From the NCBI GenBank assembly GCA_964455155.1, contig CAYVYH010000028.1, forward strand, positions 1 through 9,784: a stretch of DNA of 9,784 nt, in the 5' to 3' direction. Made by a program: the position numbers and the translations under genes. This document shows, piece by piece, positions 6,489-9,784 of the stretch. Below the pieces are notes generated by a model. It was not told where the DNA came from, searched no databases, and saw only the letters and a program-made list of their open reading frames with translations. Source of the DNA: UBA8403 sp964455155 (lineage in GTDB: Bacteria; Bacteroidota; Bacteroidia; Cytophagales; Amoebophilaceae). Every line of letters starts with the position of its first letter. Positions within the stretch are counted from its first letter, which is position 1.

Positions 6489-9400
6489 TCACTTGGCTAA
6501 AGGGGCTGTTTTTTTTGCCAATATCGCCAACTTTTCCCGAGCACTGGCCACAGTGGACTCTTCTGTAGCGTTGTCGATGATAGACTGAAGCGTGGTCTTG
6601 GCCTGCAAGACTTCTCCTGAGGATGAGTAATTTTCTGCAATAAGCAAAAAACCCTTGTTTACCCATTCCTTGTAAGCAGGAAACTGCTTATTAAGCTCAA
6701 AAAGTGCTTCGAGTGATTGTGGGTATTCTTGGGCTTCGTAGTGCAGTAGGCCCAACAGGTATTGCGCTTCGGCTGCATGATGGTTCCGATAATTTTTCAC
6801 AACCTTCGTAAGGCAGGCCTGAGCTTCCTGATACTTTCCTTGTTGCATTGCTGCTTTCCCCATAAAAAGTGTCGCCTCACTGGCAGCATCGACAGTTGGG
6901 TTGCCTGTTTTTATAATGAGCGAAGCACATTGTTGTACTACTTCATAGCGTTGTAGTGCATAGCTCGCTTTCATGATGCCTGCTAAGGCATGAGAGCCTT
7001 CTTTTGCACCCTTAGCACGGTCCTGCAACTGCTGGTAATACGTGAGTGCTTGTGAAAAGTTTTCCTGCTTGTATGCCAGCGCACCGATACGCAACAGAAC
7101 TTTGTTATAAAACGGTGTTTGAGGCACCTTGAGCGCAGCTTGATAGTGCGTCAAGGCGTTAGGCACATCATTTTTTCGGTAATAAGCTTCTGCCACCAAA
7201 AAACTGGCTTCTGGCACCAACCTACTTTGGGGATACCGTTCCATAAAGCCTTGCAACTGTGCTATAGCAACCGTATAACGTTGGTCGTAGAATAATGCCT
7301 TAGCAGCATTAAATGTCACCTTTTCTAGGGCATCAGGATCAGTAGACTGGTATTGGGTTAGGTATCGATGCAACTTATCTTGCTTGCCTTCGCGTGTATA
7401 AATCTTAGACAATTCCAAAAGAGCACTATGCGCGTTGAGGTGCTCGGGATATACGTCTAGTAGCAATGCACAGTCCTCTGCAGCTTGTGTATACTGCGAG
7501 AGGTTGATATAGGCAAGGGCTCGATTGAGAAGCACATCGGGCAATAGCGCGCTATGTGGTCGTGTCTGAATAAACTTGGTAAACTTTTCAATAGCCCGTG
7601 GATAGTTGTTCTGTACAAAGTCAATTCGGGCTATGGCAAAGAGTGCTTTTTCATAATACGCTGTGTGGGCATGGTCACTAAGAACAGCCTGAAAACTAGC
7701 CTGAGCAGCAGTTACGTCGTCCAAAATGCCCAAAATCAAGCCTTTCTGATAATGTACGTGCGCAGGATGGTATTGTAGTACTTGGTCATAGCCTTGAAGC
7801 GCCCGTTGGTAATCCTTAGTAGCGTAGTAGCAATCAGCCAATCTGACCAGCACGTCCTGTTGCCATACCGCAGCTGTCGAACCCTGATGGTGCTTGATAT
7901 ATTGTACAAATGGAGACAAGGCTTGCGAATAATTTCCTGTGTTAAAATAAGCATATCCCAGTCCGTAAAGCGCCTGTCGGTACAAGGGGTCTTGCTTGGC
8001 AATTTTGCTCAAAACCTGTTGATACACAACAATTGCTTGCTCATACTGCTGTAGGGCTGAAAGACACTCCCCGAGCCAGACGTGCGATCGCATGGCTAAA
8101 GACTGATCACAAGGATCGTGCAAGGACTTTTGAAACAGGCTCATGGCTTGGGTGTAGGCTGCATCATTAAAGTACACTCCACCCTTGCAAAAAGTGACTT
8201 GCTGGTACAGCTCGCGCATGCGCTGAGATTTCGTTGCGAGGCCCTCTATGTGTCTCATAGCCAGGTCGTAGTCCTTGGCACGAAAGTATGCCTCACCTAG
8301 CAGGGCGTCCGCTTCAGGGAGGTGTCTGCTGGCTGTGTAGACTCGTCTGAACTCTTGTAGCGTTGCTATCGTGGCAGGGAAATGGCCCAACTCATAACTT
8401 ATTTTGGCATAATTGAATGTGGCTTCTTCCTGTATATCAGCAAAAAAATCGGCCTCCTTCGCTTTTTCGAAAGCCGACAGGGCAAGTGTCGCTTGATTTT
8501 CTTTGAGACAGATTAACCCAGTGTAATAACTCGCCAACTGACCAATGGCGTCTTCTTGCAGCGCTAACTCTTTAAAGTATTGTAGTGCTTTGTAGGATTC
8601 AGAGGCCTTGTAAAAAGCATACGCAGTCCGGTACAACACTTCGCTAGCCACTACAAAATCTTTGCGTGCTATATGTTCCTCATAGTGTTGGGCTGCTGCC
8701 GCGTAGTTACCTGTGAAGAAATAAGCTTCGGCAGTCAACAGTGCTATCTCATCTTCACTGCTTAGGATCACTTCAGCACTCCTGATCTCATGTATGTAAT
8801 GGAGTAATTCCTGAAAGCGTTGCTGCTTGTAATACACTTGCAGCACCAGGTAGGGAACCACGGACCGATAAGCTACGTGATCACTGGCTCGCATCAGGTC
8901 CTCTAGTGCTGTTGCATAGTCCTCTTGCTTCAACGCAATGTAACCCGCATAGTAGTTAGCCGCATGACAATATGGATTATCATGGGTCTTAAGATCATCG
9001 AAATAAACTAGCGCTTTATCAAAATCTTTTGTACTAAGGTATCCATAAGCCAAGCGGTACTGAAACGCATACCGTTCAGGCTCGTCCAAAACATCCTTAT
9101 CAACCTTCAAATAATAGGCAATACTCTTGGTGAAATCCTGATTAGTAAAGTAGAGATTGCCCAGCTGATAATACGCCAGTGCTGCCCTACGGTGTTGGGG
9201 GTAAGCTTTGATAAGATGATGAAGCCGCTCCTCGCCATCGGGCCTCCCTAGTTGGATAGAACACAGGGCTGCATAATATTGTGCTTCTACAGCATCAAGA
9301 ACGCGACTATTTGCGCGAATATATGCCTCTAAGTAGTGCTGAGCACTCTCATACTGCCCTTTGTGAAAAAGTGACAAGCCTCGGGCAAACAAGCACGCTG

Positions 9401-9503
9401 GTTGGGGAGAGCATGGCTGCGCATCACTGGCCGAAAAACAGCCGAAAAACAGCGCTACACCAAGCAATACATGGCGTAACCAACGAGGTCGAATGGTAAA
9501 CAT
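6489..9503 (-). CDS. Large secreted tetratricopeptide-repeat protein, function unknown
   Basis: A 1004-residue exported protein built almost entirely of TPR helix pairs. Residues 1-28 are a Sec signal (RPRWLRHVLLGVALFFGCFS, then ASDA), probably cut before Gln29; FFGC22 is a poor lipobox, so lipoprotein status is possible but unlikely. From about residue 38 to 985 the canonical pattern repeats at roughly 34-residue spacing: A.Y.LG..YF, then (D/N)Y..A...Y. Examples are YYQLGNLYFTNQDFTKSIAY (111-130) and ALKQEDYATALEDL (190-203). I estimate more than twenty units. No enzymatic domain or C-terminal sorting signal is seen. The likely place is the periplasm or the inner face of the outer membrane, as a protein-binding scaffold. 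Large TPR proteins of this type are often neighbours of the barrel family at 242-1867 in Bacteroidota (from memory). It ends in a poly-A stretch coding AKKTAPLAK. The partner is unknown. Confidence 0.85.
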   Translation of the reverse strand: MFTIRPRWLRHVLLGVALFFGCFSASDAQPCSPQPACLFARGLSLFHKGQYESAQHYLEAYIRANSRVLDAVEAQYYAALCSIQLGRPDGEERLHHLIKAYPQHRRAALAYYQLGNLYFTNQDFTKSIAYYLKVDKDVLDEPERYAFQYRLAYGYLSTKDFDKALVYFDDLKTHDNPYCHAANYYAGYIALKQEDYATALEDLMRASDHVAYRSVVPYLVLQVYYKQQRFQELLHYIHEIRSAEVILSSEDEIALLTAEAYFFTGNYAAAAQHYEEHIARKDFVVASEVLYRTAYAFYKASESYKALQYFKELALQEDAIGQLASYYTGLICLKENQATLALSAFEKAKEADFFADIQEEATFNYAKISYELGHFPATIATLQEFRRVYTASRHLPEADALLGEAYFRAKDYDLAMRHIEGLATKSQRMRELYQQVTFCKGGVYFNDAAYTQAMSLFQKSLHDPCDQSLAMRSHVWLGECLSALQQYEQAIVVYQQVLSKIAKQDPLYRQALYGLGYAYFNTGNYSQALSPFVQYIKHHQGSTAAVWQQDVLVRLADCYYATKDYQRALQGYDQVLQYHPAHVHYQKGLILGILDDVTAAQASFQAVLSDHAHTAYYEKALFAIARIDFVQNNYPRAIEKFTKFIQTRPHSALLPDVLLNRALAYINLSQYTQAAEDCALLLDVYPEHLNAHSALLELSKIYTREGKQDKLHRYLTQYQSTDPDALEKVTFNAAKALFYDQRYTVAIAQLQGFMERYPQSRLVPEASFLVAEAYYRKNDVPNALTHYQAALKVPQTPFYNKVLLRIGALAYKQENFSQALTYYQQLQDRAKGAKEGSHALAGIMKASYALQRYEVVQQCASLIIKTGNPTVDAASEATLFMGKAAMQQGKYQEAQACLTKVVKNYRNHHAAEAQYLLGLLHYEAQEYPQSLEALFELNKQFPAYKEWVNKGFLLIAENYSSSGEVLQAKTTLQSIIDNATEESTVASAREKLAILAKKTAPLAK

Positions 9504-9566
9504 TCCAAGTATATGGATTACAGGACTTCGCCTATGAATTCACGGATATGATAGGTATGTCAGTAA

Positions 9567-9776
9567 AAATACACCATAGAAAGCGGTAATCCTCGACCTG
9601 TCTCAAGAATAGTCTACATCGAAACCCATGACTATGCAGCCTACCTCAAACAGCAAATAGATTCTACACACACGGACCAATCCTTGCCATCTTACCGGGG
9701 TATTCTATCGCACGCCAATACCTACAACCTCTCCCAAAACTTAAAAAACATGCATTGGATCAGAGCGCCTGATTGA
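9567..9776 (+). pseudogene. Open stretch without a start, possible decayed transposase fragment
   Basis: The 281 bases upstream of the TPR gene contain one forward frame open for 69 codons from after TAA 9564-9566 to TGA 9774-9776, with no ATG until 9750. It encodes a protein-like sequence including VYIETHDYAAYLKQQIDS and ending NLKNMHWIRAPD. The ending faintly recalls the NL..M.WI.RVP segment of IS1634/DUF4277 transposases, and at the same point another frame reads ERLIECA to the window edge, as a frameshifted gene might. The similarity is from memory and weak. No terminal inverted repeat or target duplication is seen, and the right window edge limits the view. It could also be chance. Confidence 0.22.
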
Positions 9777-9784
9777 GTGTGCAA

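Noticed and set aside
6509..6516. Run of eight T (A on the coding strand) near the 3' end of the TPR gene as a programmed frameshift site
   Set aside because: A slip there would only replace the last few residues and stop almost at once, so little would be gained. The tract lies nine codons from the natural stop.

Overview
The window looks like the chromosome of a member of the Bacteroidota, probably near the Cytophagales. The ABC-F protein, the dCMP deaminase with its MKRPEFDDIF start, the N-terminus of TrpS and the outer-membrane barrel all read like proteins of that phylum. None of the starts has a clear Shine-Dalgarno sequence, both predicted secreted proteins would be cleaved just before Gln, and one candidate promoter fits the Bacteroidota -7 element TAnnTTTG. 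The set of genes would suit a small host-associated genome as well as a free-living one; the sequence does not decide this. All of this is by recognition, not by a search.

Layout from left to right. Bases 1-241 hold no gene I can support, only a short signal-peptide-like reading frame and a -7 promoter match. An outer-membrane beta-barrel gene runs right (242-1867) and meets a leftward ABC-F ATPase gene (1956-3557) across a structured 88-base gap. The ABC-F gene diverges from a rightward dCMP deaminase gene (3707-4162). That gene converges on a leftward run of murB, trpS and a 1004-residue secreted TPR protein (4281-9503); the convergence point at 4201-4278 is packed with inverted repeats. 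The last 281 bases hold only an open stretch that may be a decayed gene, possibly a transposase.

The three enzymes and the ABC-F protein are housekeeping: pyrimidine deoxynucleotide supply, peptidoglycan precursor synthesis, tRNA-Trp charging and ribosome-associated translation support. They do not form one pathway. The two envelope proteins, the barrel and the TPR protein, are the less understood part. From memory, relatives of these two are often neighbours in Bacteroidota, so they may work together in the envelope, but here they are about 4.6 kb apart on opposite strands. I see no CRISPR array, rRNA, tRNA, complete insertion sequence or recognisable defence system. The items most worth a second look are the run of eight G inside the barrel gene, the barrel/TPR pair, and the two possible gene remnants at the window ends.
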